A stretch of DNA of 64,000 nucleotides from Nocardia speluncae NBRC 108251 (GCF_001613245.1 NZ_BDBZ01000002.1:1-64000), one strand, 5' to 3'; positions 1-11,265 are shown, counted from the stretch's first letter. Translations and numbers: made by a program. The notes: generated by a model not told the origin, from the letters alone.

Positions 1-448
1 TCCGACCATGAAGGTCGGCCGAACAATAACGCCGGGCCCATCTGGCCTGTGCAGACCCACCAACCGGTAGGTCTGCGCACCAAGGCGGGGCGCCGAGGTC
101 TGGTAACAGCGCCGATCCCCGAAAAATGAGCCGACAACCACTACTCCCCTGTGCCACCATGTATTCCACACGGCCACCACCGGGCGGCCGACGTTTCTCA
201 GAAGGGAGGAGTGGTCTTGTATCCCATCGCACCGGCCGAGAACATCGGTTCGAGCACAGCGCCCGGGCGTTGCCCCCGGATGCCGTCGAGCCAATACGCC
301 CGCGTAGCGGCCCGGCCGAGGAACGCCGAACAGTCACGTCGGCCGAAATACGTGAACGATTTCGTGATCGACCGTCTCCTCCCACGCCGGCGCTGAGTCG
401 CCCGCACTCTCCCCTGTCGAATTCCGGGCCCCCGGCCGTCGAAACCTG
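1..448. other. Upstream region without a confident gene
   Basis: No recognisable protein is encoded here. A small dyad (CCGACC-ATGAA-GGTCGG, 2-18) lies at the very edge and could be the terminator of a gene outside the window. The only candidate reading frame is the short one listed at 217-396. Confidence 0.5.
217..396 (+). CDS. Possible small arginine-rich protein (59 aa)
   Basis: Unrecognised. The case for it is a strong purine-rich ribosome site (GAAGGGAGGA, 201-210) six bases before a TTG codon, with an in-frame GTG at 211. The product would be basic, ending in a run rich in Arg. It has no domain that I recognise, and third-position GC is not clearly gene-like. It lies upstream of the HNH gene on the same strand and could be a leader peptide or simply non-coding. 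Confidence 0.25.
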   Translation: MYPIAPAENIGSSTAPGRCPRMPSSQYARVAARPRNAEQSRRPKYVNDFVIDRLLPRRR

Positions 449-1006
449 GTGATTCCCATGCCGAATTCCGCTGTCGCCGTATCGGTGACCCTCACGCCGG
501 ACAATTGGATACACAGTCGCGTGCTGGTGCTCAATGCCAGCTACGAGGCACTGGACCAGGTCACCGCCGACCGGGCGGTAGTTCTGCTGACCGGCGGGAC
601 CGCCGAATCGGTCGTGGTCCGCCGGCCGCATTTCCCGATCCGCTCCCGGCATACCGAGATCCTGTTGCCCGAGACCATCCGGCTCGTACGCTACCGGCAC
701 CTGGCCCATATCACCGTCCGGTCGCCCGGCAGCCGGGCCACTCACGCCGCAGTGCTGCGGCGCGACGGTAACCGGTGCGGGTACTGCGGTGGCTGGGCCC
801 CGACTGTCGATCACATCCGGCCGCGCAGCCGGGGCGGACCCAACACCTGGGAAAACCTGATCGCCTGCTGTGTGCCCTGCAATACCGGCAAGGCCGACCG
901 CACTCCCGGAGAAGCGGGAATGCGGCTGCTCTGGGAACCCCGGGCACCGCAACCGCTGGCCCGTGAACAGCGGCGGGTGTGGAAGCACCTGGCTGCGACC
1001 CCCTGA
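449..1006 (+). CDS. HNH endonuclease
   Basis: Predicted 185-aa nuclease of the HNH family widespread in actinobacteria. The N-terminal half carries the segment VLVLNASYEAL typical of this subgroup. The C-terminal half carries the zinc/HNH core: CGYC, then VDHIRPRSRGG, then NTWENLIACCVPCN, so the paired CxxC cysteines and the catalytic His/Asn set are present. The start is GTG 449 or ATG 458; neither has a clear ribosome site. It is followed after 27 nt by the WhiB gene on the same strand. Single-domain actinobacterial HNH proteins of this kind are mostly uncharacterised; a role in restriction or repair is inference only. Confidence 0.85.
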   Translation: MIPMPNSAVAVSVTLTPDNWIHSRVLVLNASYEALDQVTADRAVVLLTGGTAESVVVRRPHFPIRSRHTEILLPETIRLVRYRHLAHITVRSPGSRATHAAVLRRDGNRCGYCGGWAPTVDHIRPRSRGGPNTWENLIACCVPCNTGKADRTPGEAGMRLLWEPRAPQPLAREQRRVWKHLAATP

Positions 1007-1033
1007 GCCGATCCGCGAGAGGAGGGGATCGAT

Positions 1034-1282
1034 ATGACCGTCGAAGTGCTGGCAGATCTGCTGCCCATATCCGACAGCCACGGCTGGCATCGCGCCGCGT
1101 GCCGCGGCGACCCGAACCACGAGGCGTGGTTTCCGTATCCATCGCAGGACTTCGAGTACGCGCGTACGGTATGCGGCCGGTGCCCGATCCGGCCGGATTG
1201 CCTCGGCTTCGCCGAACGGACCGGCCAGTCCGGGGTGTGGGGCGGGCACGAATTCGACCGGGGAAAGATGATCCGCGAGTAG
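1034..1282 (+). CDS. WhiB-family iron-sulfur transcription regulator
   Basis: An 82-aa WhiB-like (Wbl) protein. All four cluster-ligating cysteines are present: one in ACRGD near residue 24, then the CGRCPIRPDC block (CxxCx5C), followed by the G-V-W-G-G turn that defines the family and a short basic tail. Wbl proteins bind a [4Fe-4S] cluster and act with the primary sigma factor. The ATG is set by a strong ribosome site (GAGGAGGGG) six bases upstream. A long dyad just after the stop (1290-1328) looks like its terminator, so it is probably a single-gene unit. Which Wbl subclass it is cannot be settled by eye. Confidence 0.93.
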   Translation: MTVEVLADLLPISDSHGWHRAACRGDPNHEAWFPYPSQDFEYARTVCGRCPIRPDCLGFAERTGQSGVWGGHEFDRGKMIRE

Positions 1283-1289
1283 CCGGTGC

Positions 1290-1328
1290 GATGCCGGAGG
1301 TGGTGCCGAGTGCACCGCCTCCGGCATC
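1290..1328 (+). terminator. Terminator-like hairpin after the WhiB gene
   Basis: A 17-bp stem with one mismatch (1290-1306 against 1312-1328) and a 5-nt loop, built on GATGCCGGAGG / CCTCCGGCATC. It begins 8 nt after the WhiB stop codon. It has no T tract, as is common for actinobacterial terminators. Confidence 0.6.
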
Positions 1329-1381
1329 GTCAGGTGGCGGCTCCCTCTCGGCTCGGTACTGCCAGTTCCCGGACACACTCT

Positions 1382-1387
1382 TAGACT
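1382..1387 (+). promoter_or_regulatory. -10 box TAGACT, leaderless start
   Basis: TAGACT lies 8 nt before GTG 1396 and no Shine-Dalgarno is present. This geometry fits a leaderless transcript and is the reason for choosing that start. Confidence 0.5.
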
Positions 1388-1395
1388 GGCTGGCC

Positions 1396-3063
1396 GTGGG
1401 TACCCATCGCAGCACCGGCTCTTCCCGGGAAATCAGCAAGGGGCCGGTGATCACCGCGGTGGTGGTCGTGGCCCTGCTCGCAGTCGTTGCCGGCTGGTGG
1501 CAATTACGCCCGGATTCGGCGGGCGGCACCACGGCCGGTGGCACCTGCACGGAAGGCACGGCAATCCTCGACGTCACCGTCGACCCGGAGATCGCCGACC
1601 CGGTCCGCACCATCGCGGCCCGGTACAACGAGACCCGGCCGGTGGTCGTGGATCATTGTGCAGAAGTGGTGGTCACCGAACGGCCGGCCACGGATATGGT
1701 CGCCGCTTTCACGTCCGGCGTCACCTGGAATCCGGTGCTCGGACCCCGCCCGGCACTGTGGATTCCGGTGTCCAGCAGGCAGGTCGAGTCGATGCGGGTG
1801 CCCGGTCTCATCGAGGGCACGCCACGCTCCATCGCGTCGAGCCCGATCGTGCTGGCCGTCCCCGAAGTGCTGCGCCACGCACTCGAAGCCACCCAGACCT
1901 CCTGGGCAGATCTGCCCCGGCTGCAACAGGGTTCGCTCGAGGCCATCGGTCTACCGGGCTGGAACGGCCTACAGCTGGCACTACCACCGGGCGACACCAC
2001 GCTCGCGGTGGCGGCTGCGGTCGCGGGCGCAATTTCCGGTACCGAGCCGCTGACCGAGGAGGCGGCGACCGGCGGGCAGGCCATCTCCGCGGTCTCTGCG
2101 CTGGCGGCCGCCGCACCGGAGGTCACCGACACCTCGGCAGCGATCACGGCACTATCGGCGGATGCCCCGGCCGAGGCCACGGTCCATGCGGTACCGGTGA
2201 CTCAGCGAATGCTCGCAGCAAACCCCGGCGCCACGTACTACCTACCGGCCGGAGCGGCACCGGTGGCCGACTACCCGGCCGCGTTGATGTCCGGGACTTG
2301 GGTGGACAAGGCCGAGAACCTGATCGCCGGCCTGTTCGCCGAATACCTGCGTAAACCGGAACAGCAACGTGATCTGGTCGCGGCCGGCGTCGCCGCCCCA
2401 CCGGCCGCCCCGGTCCCCGCCCCGCCACGGGCCGCGCTGGACCGGCTCCGCGCAGTCCTCGACAACCCGGTCCTCGGCGTGCACGCGACCGCCCTCGTGG
2501 ATGTGTCGGCGTCGATGGCGACTTCCGACGGCGAACAGAGCCGGCTGACCAATGCCGTCGGCGCCCTCGCCTCCACCGTCAACGTGATGCCACCCGAATT
2601 CGGCCTGGGAATATGGACCTTCGGCACGAATACCGGCGGCAACCCGTACAACGTAGTCGTCGGCACCGCCCCGCTCACCGACGAGCACCGCGGGACTCTC
2701 ATGGGTTCATTGGGCGATATACAGGCAGCGGACGCGGGCACCGGCGAGTGCTACCCGGCGCTGCTCGCTGCCTACCGCAACGCGATCGAGAACTATGCCG
2801 CCGACCGCACCAATTCGATCCTGCTCGTCACCGCCGGCCCAGAAGACGATTCCGCTCTCAGCGGCGCCGACCTGTTGTCCGCCGTCGAAGCTGCGGGCAA
2901 CCCGCAGACTCCGATCCGCATCGATGTGATCGCGGTCGGCGGCGCGGGCACCGATACCTTGCGCACCCTCACCGAACGCACCGGAGGCACGTACAAGGTC
3001 CTGCCCACCAGCAACGACCTGGAATTCGGGACGGCCATGGTCGATGCGCTGACCACACCCTGA
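1396..3063 (+). CDS. Membrane-anchored solute-binding and VWA-domain protein
   Basis: A 555-aa protein. One N-terminal membrane segment (about residues 16-35, ITAVVVVALLAVVAGWW) anchors an extracytoplasmic body. Residues ~45-360 look like a periplasmic binding-protein fold, and residues ~365-555 a von Willebrand factor A domain with the metal-site motif DVSAS. The pairing of a substrate-binding fold with VWA is common in Mycobacteriales. The ligand is unknown. The frame is open upstream, but GTG 1396 is preferred because of the leaderless promoter and because it places the membrane helix correctly. It runs convergent to gcvP, separated by a strong hairpin. Confidence 0.8.
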   Translation: MGTHRSTGSSREISKGPVITAVVVVALLAVVAGWWQLRPDSAGGTTAGGTCTEGTAILDVTVDPEIADPVRTIAARYNETRPVVVDHCAEVVVTERPATDMVAAFTSGVTWNPVLGPRPALWIPVSSRQVESMRVPGLIEGTPRSIASSPIVLAVPEVLRHALEATQTSWADLPRLQQGSLEAIGLPGWNGLQLALPPGDTTLAVAAAVAGAISGTEPLTEEAATGGQAISAVSALAAAAPEVTDTSAAITALSADAPAEATVHAVPVTQRMLAANPGATYYLPAGAAPVADYPAALMSGTWVDKAENLIAGLFAEYLRKPEQQRDLVAAGVAAPPAAPVPAPPRAALDRLRAVLDNPVLGVHATALVDVSASMATSDGEQSRLTNAVGALASTVNVMPPEFGLGIWTFGTNTGGNPYNVVVGTAPLTDEHRGTLMGSLGDIQAADAGTGECYPALLAAYRNAIENYAADRTNSILLVTAGPEDDSALSGADLLSAVEAAGNPQTPIRIDVIAVGGAGTDTLRTLTERTGGTYKVLPTSNDLEFGTAMVDALTTP

Positions 3064-3497
3064 CCCGCGCCGAGGTCACCGGATTCCGCTCGAACATCCC
3101 GGAGACCCGCCGCAGGGACGGGCCCGGGCTGCGTCGTCCGGGTCAGGTGCGGCTTCGGACGCGGATGGCTGTAGTCGCGGGGTTCGCCCACGGTCTGCAC
3201 GCGGCATACAGGCGGCCGGACACACCGGACCCGTGGCAGGCGTGACAGCTGTGCCGCGGCCCGGTCACTGCCGGCGACGAGCGAATCGGTGCAGCGTTCG
3301 CGATACCCGTCGCGCCCCTGTTGTCTCTGCGGGGCGGTAACGAGCAGTCGCCCACATCCGGCGGCCGACGCCGGATGTGGGCGTTACTCACGTCCAGGCC
3401 GAGGCCACTGCCAGTCGCTGAATCCGCCGGTACGGCTATGCACCGCAGTCGAAGTCGGTCGCCGCGGCCGTCCTGCCGATGTCGCCGATCGAACCGC
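3064..3497. other. Convergent intergenic region
   Basis: No gene is recognised between the VWA gene and gcvP. It contains the strong hairpin listed at 3349-3383; the rest is featureless GC-rich sequence. Confidence 0.5.
3349..3383. terminator. Bidirectional terminator-like hairpin
   Basis: A perfect 15-bp inverted repeat (arm CGCCCACATCCGGCG, 5-nt loop) lies between the convergent VWA and gcvP genes. It could stop transcription from both sides. There is no long T tract on either strand. Confidence 0.65.
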
Positions 3498-6314
<2,817 letters not shown>

Positions 6315-6349
6315 CACGACTCCCTGGTAGGGCGGCCGGCCGTACGGCC

Positions 6350-6562
6350 GACAGAGGGCCCTCCCCCTCTGTCGCGGCGCCTGAGAGCTTCGGCGACCGG
6401 GCCGGAGGACCGATCGCCTTTCACCTTGGGCGGGTGGCCCGCAGCCACCACTTTCCAGAGGCGCCGGTTCCCGCACGGTCCTGGTGCCTGAGAGATTGAC
6501 GGGGAGGTGCTGCTCCTTCGGCGCCCGGATCCTCAGCGGATCCGGGGCTCTCCCGCACGGCT
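6350..6562 (-). ncRNA. Tandem glycine riboswitch upstream of gcvP
   Basis: Read on the minus strand, this has the conserved pieces of both aptamers of the glycine (gcvT) riboswitch. Aptamer 1: GCGGGAGAG near 6556, GCCGAAGGAGCA, then AATCTCTCAGGCACCAGGAC. Aptamer 2: GCGGGAACCGGCGCCTCTGG, then CCCAAGGTGAAAGGC, then GAAGCTCTCAGGCGCC. It ends about 35 nt before the gcvP start with the hairpin GACAGAGGG / CCCTCTGTC (6350-6373), likely part of the expression platform. Cooperative glycine binding by the tandem form and activation of glycine cleavage genes are established for the family. Confidence 0.93.
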
Positions 6563-6668
6563 ACGGCGCTCCGATATCTTAGCTCGGCGGCCGGACCGAG
6601 CGGGAACTCACCCGGTATGTTTCTTCGGCCGCACCGGTGCCCGCGGGCACCGGAACCTGCGGAACGCG

Positions 6669-7259
6669 TTACCCGGTTTTGCGGGTCATGCGCGCTTTGC
6701 GCCGGTAGGACAATTCGTCCTCGGCCCGCTCGCTGACCTCCGCCGCACGTTCCGCGGGAAAGGCCGCGATCGCGCCGGTGAGCTCACGCATCGCGCTGTT
6801 CACAGCGATACCGAATACGCCTTGGCCCCCCTGCAGTAAATCGACGACCTCTTCCGGCGAGGTGCACTCGTAGACCGAGGTGCCGTCGGAGAACAGGGTG
6901 ATATCGGCCAGATCCTGGACGCCGCGGCTGCGCAGATGCTCGACCGCGATGCGGATGTTCTGTAGTGAAATACCGGCATCGAGCAGACGTTTCACGATTT
7001 TCAGGACCAGGATGTCCTTGAAAGAATACAACCGCTGGCTACCGGACCCCGCCGCACTACGAATAGAGGGTTTGACCAGGCCGGTCCGCGCCCAGTAGTC
7101 CAATTGCCGGTAGGTGATACCGGCAACCTGGCACGCCGTGGGAACCCGGTATCCGACCAGGTCGTCGGGGACCGAATCGTCGGGGAACAAACCGGGTTGT
7201 ATTTCGTAGCGCCGAGGCGGGCCGACTTCCGACCGCATATCCCGCATATGCTCTGCCAC
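6669..7259 (-). CDS. MerR-family regulator, Rv1830 (ResR/McdR)-like
   Basis: A 196-aa MerR-type regulator. A leader of about 35 residues precedes the winged-helix domain (GYRVPTACQVAGITYRQLDYW, then LVKPSI, then SQRLYSFKDILVLKIVKRLL). A C-terminal dimerisation/effector region of about 90 residues carries no metal-binding cysteine cluster. Sequence and position between gcvP and the DUF151 gene match M. tuberculosis Rv1830, reported to control growth and division genes. Start GTG 7259 has GGGAG 7 nt upstream. The long upstream gap contains a MerR-type dyad (7384-7400), suggesting autoregulation. Confidence 0.9.
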   Translation of the reverse strand: MAEHMRDMRSEVGPPRRYEIQPGLFPDDSVPDDLVGYRVPTACQVAGITYRQLDYWARTGLVKPSIRSAAGSGSQRLYSFKDILVLKIVKRLLDAGISLQNIRIAVEHLRSRGVQDLADITLFSDGTSVYECTSPEEVVDLLQGGQGVFGIAVNSAMRELTGAIAAFPAERAAEVSERAEDELSYRRKARMTRKTG

Positions 7260-7383
7260 TGAACTACTCCCTTGCTCCGCCGATCTGTGCCCATACCCGA
7301 CGGCCCGGCGTCGAATACGAGGCTACTCTTCCCATTCTCTCGGCCGCAGAGGTGCCGATCCAAACGCGACGCGCGGTAACAGT

Positions 7384-7400
7384 CTCGACCTGTAGTTGAG
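7384..7400 (-). promoter_or_regulatory. Possible MerR operator
   Basis: CTCGAC-CTGTA-GTTGAG is an inverted repeat with 5 of 6 positions matching. It resembles the CTCAA(G)/(C)TTGAG arms of known MerR-family boxes. It lies in the promoter region of the MerR gene at 6669-7259 and close to the 3' end of the DUF151 gene. Assignment is by similarity only. Confidence 0.35.
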
Positions 7401-7422
7401 GTCTAGAAAATAATCGGAAAAC

Positions 7423-7896
7423 TCAACTGTCGGTCGCTTTGAAATCGTCCGGAGATACCGACTCGAGGAACTCCTTGAACTTTTCGACTTCGTCCTCGCG
7501 TTCGTCGGGCATCACCAGACCGGCTTCCTCGAGCACAGATTCCGCCGCATAGATCGGGCAACCCACACGCAACGCGATGGCCACCGAATCGGAGGGACGC
7601 GCCGATATCCGCACCTCGTTCTCGAACACCAGATCCGCGTAGAAGGTGCCCTCCTTGAGATCCACGATATGAACCTCTTCGAGGGTGTGCCCCAGATCGG
7701 CGATCAAAATCTTGATCAGATCGTGGGTGAGCGGCCGGACCGGAGTGACACCCTCCTGCTCGAGCACTATCGCTGTGGCCTCCGCCTGCCCTATCCAGAT
7801 GGGCAGATACCGCTCACCGCTGGCCTCCCGCAGCAGCAGGACGGGCTGATTCTGTGGCTGCTCGACCCGGATGCCGATCACGCGCATTTCGCTCAT
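7423..7896 (-). CDS. Bifunctional-nuclease (DUF151) family protein, Rv1829-like
   Basis: A 157-aa cytosolic protein of the DUF151/BFN family. Residues ~1-130 form the domain (MRVIGIRVEQP, LPIWIGQAEA, RPLTHDL, SARPSDSVAIALR), followed by an acidic tail. Plant members have nuclease activity; bacterial members are little studied, though the Thermotoga structure is known. The frame extends upstream, but ATG 7896 has GGGAGG seven bases before it and gives the usual length. It always sits between the two MerR genes in this conserved block, hinting at a link to growth control (inference). Confidence 0.93.
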   Translation of the reverse strand: MSEMRVIGIRVEQPQNQPVLLLREASGERYLPIWIGQAEATAIVLEQEGVTPVRPLTHDLIKILIADLGHTLEEVHIVDLKEGTFYADLVFENEVRISARPSDSVAIALRVGCPIYAAESVLEEAGLVMPDEREDEVEKFKEFLESVSPDDFKATDS

Positions 7897-8095
7897 CGCA
7901 CTGCCTCCCATACTCCCCGGCCGCCCGCCCTCGCCGATGCAGGGCTCGCCGTACCACGAGTCTAGGCGAATTCCGGGCGCTGCCGCGATGGCACACGGAC
8001 TCCGGAATCGGTGTGTTGCCACCGTCGTCGGCGTCGGCGATCCCGCCGCAGGTCAGGCCGATACCGCCCTCGGCGGCGGGATACGGCACGGCGAT

Positions 8096-8899
8096 TCAGC
8101 CGCCCAATGAGTTGCGCACCGAGGCCTTCACCAGGCTCGCGTGCAATGTGAGCGAAAGTGCGGCGAGCTCCCGCACGGTCTCCTCGGCGCGGGCACGAGC
8201 GCCCGCATCGCGACTCTTCGCGATCGGTGCGGCGATCTGCGCAACCAGCGCCGCCTCCCGGTCCGCGGCGAGTTTGAACGCACGCAGATGCCGGGCCTCC
8301 AAACCGAATTCGGCCATCGCCTTGGCAGTAGTGGCCAAGGTCACCGCGTCGGCGTCGAAGAAACCGGCGGGGCCCGGAGTGATCAGATTCGCCCGGATCA
8401 GATCGGTGAGGAACTTATCGTCGATACCGGCCTGTTCGAGCAGATCCTCGCGGGTCACGCGGATCTCGTGATCGAACTCGAGCTCATCGGCGGTGATCCG
8501 GCCGGGCCGGACCGCCAACCGGCGCGGCGGCCGCGGTGTCGTCGCGTCCTCGTCCGCCATACCCTGCCCCGCATCCGGACGGGCGGTGCGCGCCCGCGCA
8601 CGGGCCTCGCGCACCCCGAGCGTCGCGGCTCCGCTGTCGATCGCCTCGAGCTGTTCCTTGATCACCTTCAACGGCAGGTACTGATCACGCTGCGCGGTCA
8701 GCACGAACCGGAGCCGCTCACAATCGGCCACCGAGAATCGGCGGTAACCCGAGGGGGTTCGTTCCGGGCGGATCAGCCCCTCCGCTTCCAGGAAGCGGAT
8801 CTTGGAGATGGTGATATCCGGAAAGTCCGGCCGCAGCAGATCCAGCACGGAGCCGATCGACATCCCTCCGTGCGCCCACTGCTGCGCCGCGCCTGTCAT
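8096..8899 (-). CDS. ftsR: MerR-family regulator, FtsR/Rv1828-like
   Basis: A 267-aa MerR-type regulator. The N-terminal winged helix (SIGSVLDLLRPDFPDITISK, then IRFLEAEGLI and GYRRFSVADCERLRFVL) is followed by a low-complexity linker (about 95-130) and a C-terminal helical domain of the Rv1828 type. The Corynebacterium homologue FtsR activates ftsZ. ATG 8899 has only a weak ribosome site. garA lies 62 nt upstream on the same strand. The linker is rich in Ala, Arg and Asp. Confidence 0.92.
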   Translation of the reverse strand: MTGAAQQWAHGGMSIGSVLDLLRPDFPDITISKIRFLEAEGLIRPERTPSGYRRFSVADCERLRFVLTAQRDQYLPLKVIKEQLEAIDSGAATLGVREARARARTARPDAGQGMADEDATTPRPPRRLAVRPGRITADELEFDHEIRVTREDLLEQAGIDDKFLTDLIRANLITPGPAGFFDADAVTLATTAKAMAEFGLEARHLRAFKLAADREAALVAQIAAPIAKSRDAGARARAEETVRELAALSLTLHASLVKASVRNSLGG

Positions 8900-8961
8900 G
8901 ACTTCGAGTCTTTCATGCCGAAGCGCCGATCACCCGGACCGGCGCACCGATCATCACTTGT

Positions 8962-9447
8962 TCACAAACTACCGGCCCCAGCGGCCGAACCGGTCTCCTG
9001 CGTCCGCGGGCCGGTGAGGAACACCAGCCGGAACTTCCCGATCTGCACCTCGTCACCGTTCTGCAGCTCCGAGGAGTCCACCGGCTCCCGGTTGACGTAG
9101 GTGCCGTTCAAGCTGCCCACATCCACGACCTGGAAGGAATCCTCATCCTGCCGGAACTCGGCATGACGGCGGCTGACGGTGACATCGTCGAGGAAGATAT
9201 CGCTGTCGGGATGCCGGCCGGCCGAGGTGGTCGGCTGATCCAGCAGGAACCGCGAACCCGCGTTCGGACCGCGTTTGACCACCAGCAGCGCCGCTCCGAC
9301 CGGAAGACCTTCGACACCCTGCACCGGCTGTTCGCCGGTCGGCTCGCCGGAGCGCGATGCGTCGACCTCGTTCAGGAAATCCGCGCGGAAGACCGACGTC
9401 GTCTCGGCCGCGGTCTCCCCGTAACCCGGGTCTTTGTTCTCGCTCAC
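8962..9447 (-). CDS. garA: FHA-domain metabolic switch protein GarA
   Basis: A 161-aa regulator of 2-oxoglutarate and glutamate metabolism. The N-terminal tail has the phosphorylation motif ETTSVFRADF; Thr16 and Thr17 correspond to the residues phosphorylated by PknG and PknB in mycobacteria. The FHA domain fills residues ~55-145 (GRHPDSDIFLDD, VSRRHAEF, VGSLNGTYVN). In its relatives, unphosphorylated GarA inhibits 2-oxoglutarate dehydrogenase and glutamate dehydrogenase and activates glutamate synthase. Start GTG 9447 has a GGAGGAGAG site. gcvH is upstream, so this block joins one-carbon and glutamate control. Confidence 0.97.
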   Translation of the reverse strand: MSENKDPGYGETAAETTSVFRADFLNEVDASRSGEPTGEQPVQGVEGLPVGAALLVVKRGPNAGSRFLLDQPTTSAGRHPDSDIFLDDVTVSRRHAEFRQDEDSFQVVDVGSLNGTYVNREPVDSSELQNGDEVQIGKFRLVFLTGPRTQETGSAAGAGSL

Positions 9448-9597
9448 CGTTTCTCTCCTCCTCGAACCTCATAAACCATGCAGGCAGATGCCGCGGTGCG
9501 ACGTGGCTCGGCGGCCCCGACTCCGGGCGGCACATCCGTTGGCATTGACCGTACCCTGCCGGGCCGCGCCCGTGCAGGTAGAACCGGGAAGGCTGAA

Positions 9598-9996
9598 TCA
9601 GCCCCCGATAACTCCTTGATAACCTGCGGCATCGAGCAGTTCACCGAGACCCGAGTCCAGTGCCGAGGCACTGTCCACCTCGAGTTCGAACAACCACCCG
9701 TCACCGTAGGGATCGGTGTTCAGCGTTTCCGGCTTCGCCTCCAGTTCCTGGTTCACCGCAACGACTTTCGCGCTCAGGGGAGCGTAGATGTCGGAAACGC
9801 TCTTGGTCGATTCGACCTCACCGATACCGTCCCCGGCGGCAACGACGGCACCGGTTTCGGGCAACTGAACGAACACGACGTCACCGAGTTGCGACTGTGC
9901 GTAATCGGTGATCCCCACCCGGACCCGGGTGGGCTCGATCCGACGCACCCATTCGTGTTCGGCGGTGTAGCGCAGGTCCTCCGGAGCCCGGTTCAC
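9598..9996 (-). CDS. gcvH: Glycine cleavage system H protein
   Basis: A 132-aa lipoyl carrier that shuttles the aminomethyl group between GcvP, GcvT and the L protein. The lipoylated lysine is Lys65 in EVESTKSVSD, and the family opening RYTAEHEWV is present. GTG 9996 is chosen over the longer frame because it gives standard length and has AAAGGA six bases upstream. It sits 150 nt upstream of garA on the same strand, as in M. tuberculosis (Rv1826-Rv1827). Confidence 0.97.
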   Translation of the reverse strand: MNRAPEDLRYTAEHEWVRRIEPTRVRVGITDYAQSQLGDVVFVQLPETGAVVAAGDGIGEVESTKSVSDIYAPLSAKVVAVNQELEAKPETLNTDPYGDGWLFELEVDSASALDSGLGELLDAAGYQGVIGG

Positions 9997-10038
9997 GTGG
10001 TGTCCTTTCCTCGTGTCGTCGTGCACGATGCAGCAACT

Positions 10039-10746
10039 CTATGCGAGCCCGTCACTGTTTGCCGCGCCGGTATCCCGGGCGGGTGCACCGCCGGGACGGC
10101 CCGGGGATCGGGGCACCGTCCGCGCGACGGCGATCGCGCGGCCCAGGTACAACAGTCCGGTCCAGACGTAGACCGCAGTGCCCCAGATCAGCAGCGCCGA
10201 ACCGAAAGCCCAGCTGAACCCGTCACCCGGCCAGTCCATCTCACCGGCCAGCAGCCAGGGAAACGCGGACATGAGCGCGAAGGTGGCAGCCTTTCCCAAG
10301 TAGATGACCTCGGGGGGATCGAGGCCGCGACGGCGATAGATCGGCAGTGTGAGCATGAGCACCGCATCGCGGCCGATCAGCAGGACCGCCACCCACCAGG
10401 GGACGAGTCCCCGGGCTACGAATGCGGCCAGCGTGGTCACCAGGTACAGGCGATCGACAAACGGATCGAGCAGGGCACCCAACCGCGAGGACTGGTCCAG
10501 CAGGCGGGCGAGTTTGCCGTCCAGGAAGTCGGTCACCGGGCTCAGGATCAGCAGGACGAACGCCCAGCCGTCGGCATGCTGCACCAGCAACAGCCAGAGG
10601 AAGAGCGGGATGCTGAGCAAGCGCAGCACGCTCAGCACATTGGGGACGGTGAGCAGCCGATCCGACAGCACCGCCGTGAGGGCACCACCGGATCGCCGGT
10701 CCGCGGCCGCGGTCTCGGATCCGCCGGTTCCCGAATCACTCGTCAC
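10039..10746 (-). CDS. CDP-alcohol phosphatidyltransferase (PgsA2-like)
   Basis: A 235-aa integral membrane enzyme of phospholipid synthesis that transfers a phosphatidyl group from CDP-diacylglycerol to an alcohol. The signature D-x2-D-G-x2-A-R, then G-x3-D-x3-D is intact (DFLDGKLAR, then GALLDPFVD), with about five or six hydrophobic segments. Position next to gcvH matches Rv1822 (pgsA2), whose substrate is not settled. GTG 10746 is preferred; the frame extends to 10863. It ends 42 nt before gcvH. The two DUF881 genes and small membrane gene that separate them in M. tuberculosis are absent here. Confidence 0.9.
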   Translation of the reverse strand: MTSDSGTGGSETAAADRRSGGALTAVLSDRLLTVPNVLSVLRLLSIPLFLWLLLVQHADGWAFVLLILSPVTDFLDGKLARLLDQSSRLGALLDPFVDRLYLVTTLAAFVARGLVPWWVAVLLIGRDAVLMLTLPIYRRRGLDPPEVIYLGKAATFALMSAFPWLLAGEMDWPGDGFSWAFGSALLIWGTAVYVWTGLLYLGRAIAVARTVPRSPGRPGGAPARDTGAANSDGLA

Positions 10747-10861
10747 ATGCCAGTGCTTACCGCACGACCCCCACCGGTGCCAGCACGACCCCCCGCACCG
10801 TCCGATGGGAGGTAACGAGCATCGAACACTCAGCGCCACCGCTAGGAGTGAGAGAAAGATC

Positions 10862-11137
10862 ATGTCGGCCGGTGCCGCTTCGTTCCGGCCCGTCGATTCG
10901 GCCGCACCACCGCGCGAACTCGTTCCCGGCGCGGTGTCCGGGTGCGGCTGCCCGGCAGCATCCAGGTCCTCGCCCGGATGCTGCGCCGAGACTGCGGACC
11001 GGCGGGTGATCCAACCGGACCCCGACGACCGGCGTCACCGAGCCGTGGCAGTGCCCGGCGGCGAATCCGGACAAGCCGCCGCCGAGGTTCACCGTGACCG
11101 GCCGCGGACCGGCCTCCTTGAAGGGATACGCGCCTGA
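10862..11137 (+). CDS. Doubtful small protein (91 aa)
   Basis: An open frame with a purine-rich stretch (AGGAGTGAGAGAAAG) upstream of ATG 10862, but the spacing of GGAG to the start is long. The product is cysteine- and arginine-rich, has no recognisable domain, and its third-position GC is lower than in neighbouring genes. It may be a decayed gene or chance. Confidence 0.2.
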   Translation: MSAGAASFRPVDSAAPPRELVPGAVSGCGCPAASRSSPGCCAETADRRVIQPDPDDRRHRAVAVPGGESGQAAAEVHRDRPRTGLLEGIRA

Positions 11138-11253
11138 ATCCACACCGAGAAGCCATATCGGTCGGCGTTGCGACCGAATTCTGCGCCGGCGGGAGTACGA
11201 GCCGGGTGCGGCGACCTCGCTGTGATGGCGCCGCGGACCCGGGTAGCCGTAGG

Positions 11254-11259
11254 TACGGT
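11254..11259 (+). promoter_or_regulatory. -10 box TACGGT, leaderless start
   Basis: TACGGT ends 6 nt before GTG 11266; no ribosome site is present. This supports a leaderless mRNA for the DUF2252 gene. Confidence 0.5.
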
Positions 11260-11265
11260 TACCCG

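Larger units (their letters stand above)
10747..11265. other. Divergent intergenic region
   Basis: This holds the promoters of the phosphatidyltransferase (minus) and the DUF2252 gene (plus). Apart from the weak candidate at 10862-11137, no gene is recognised. Confidence 0.4.
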
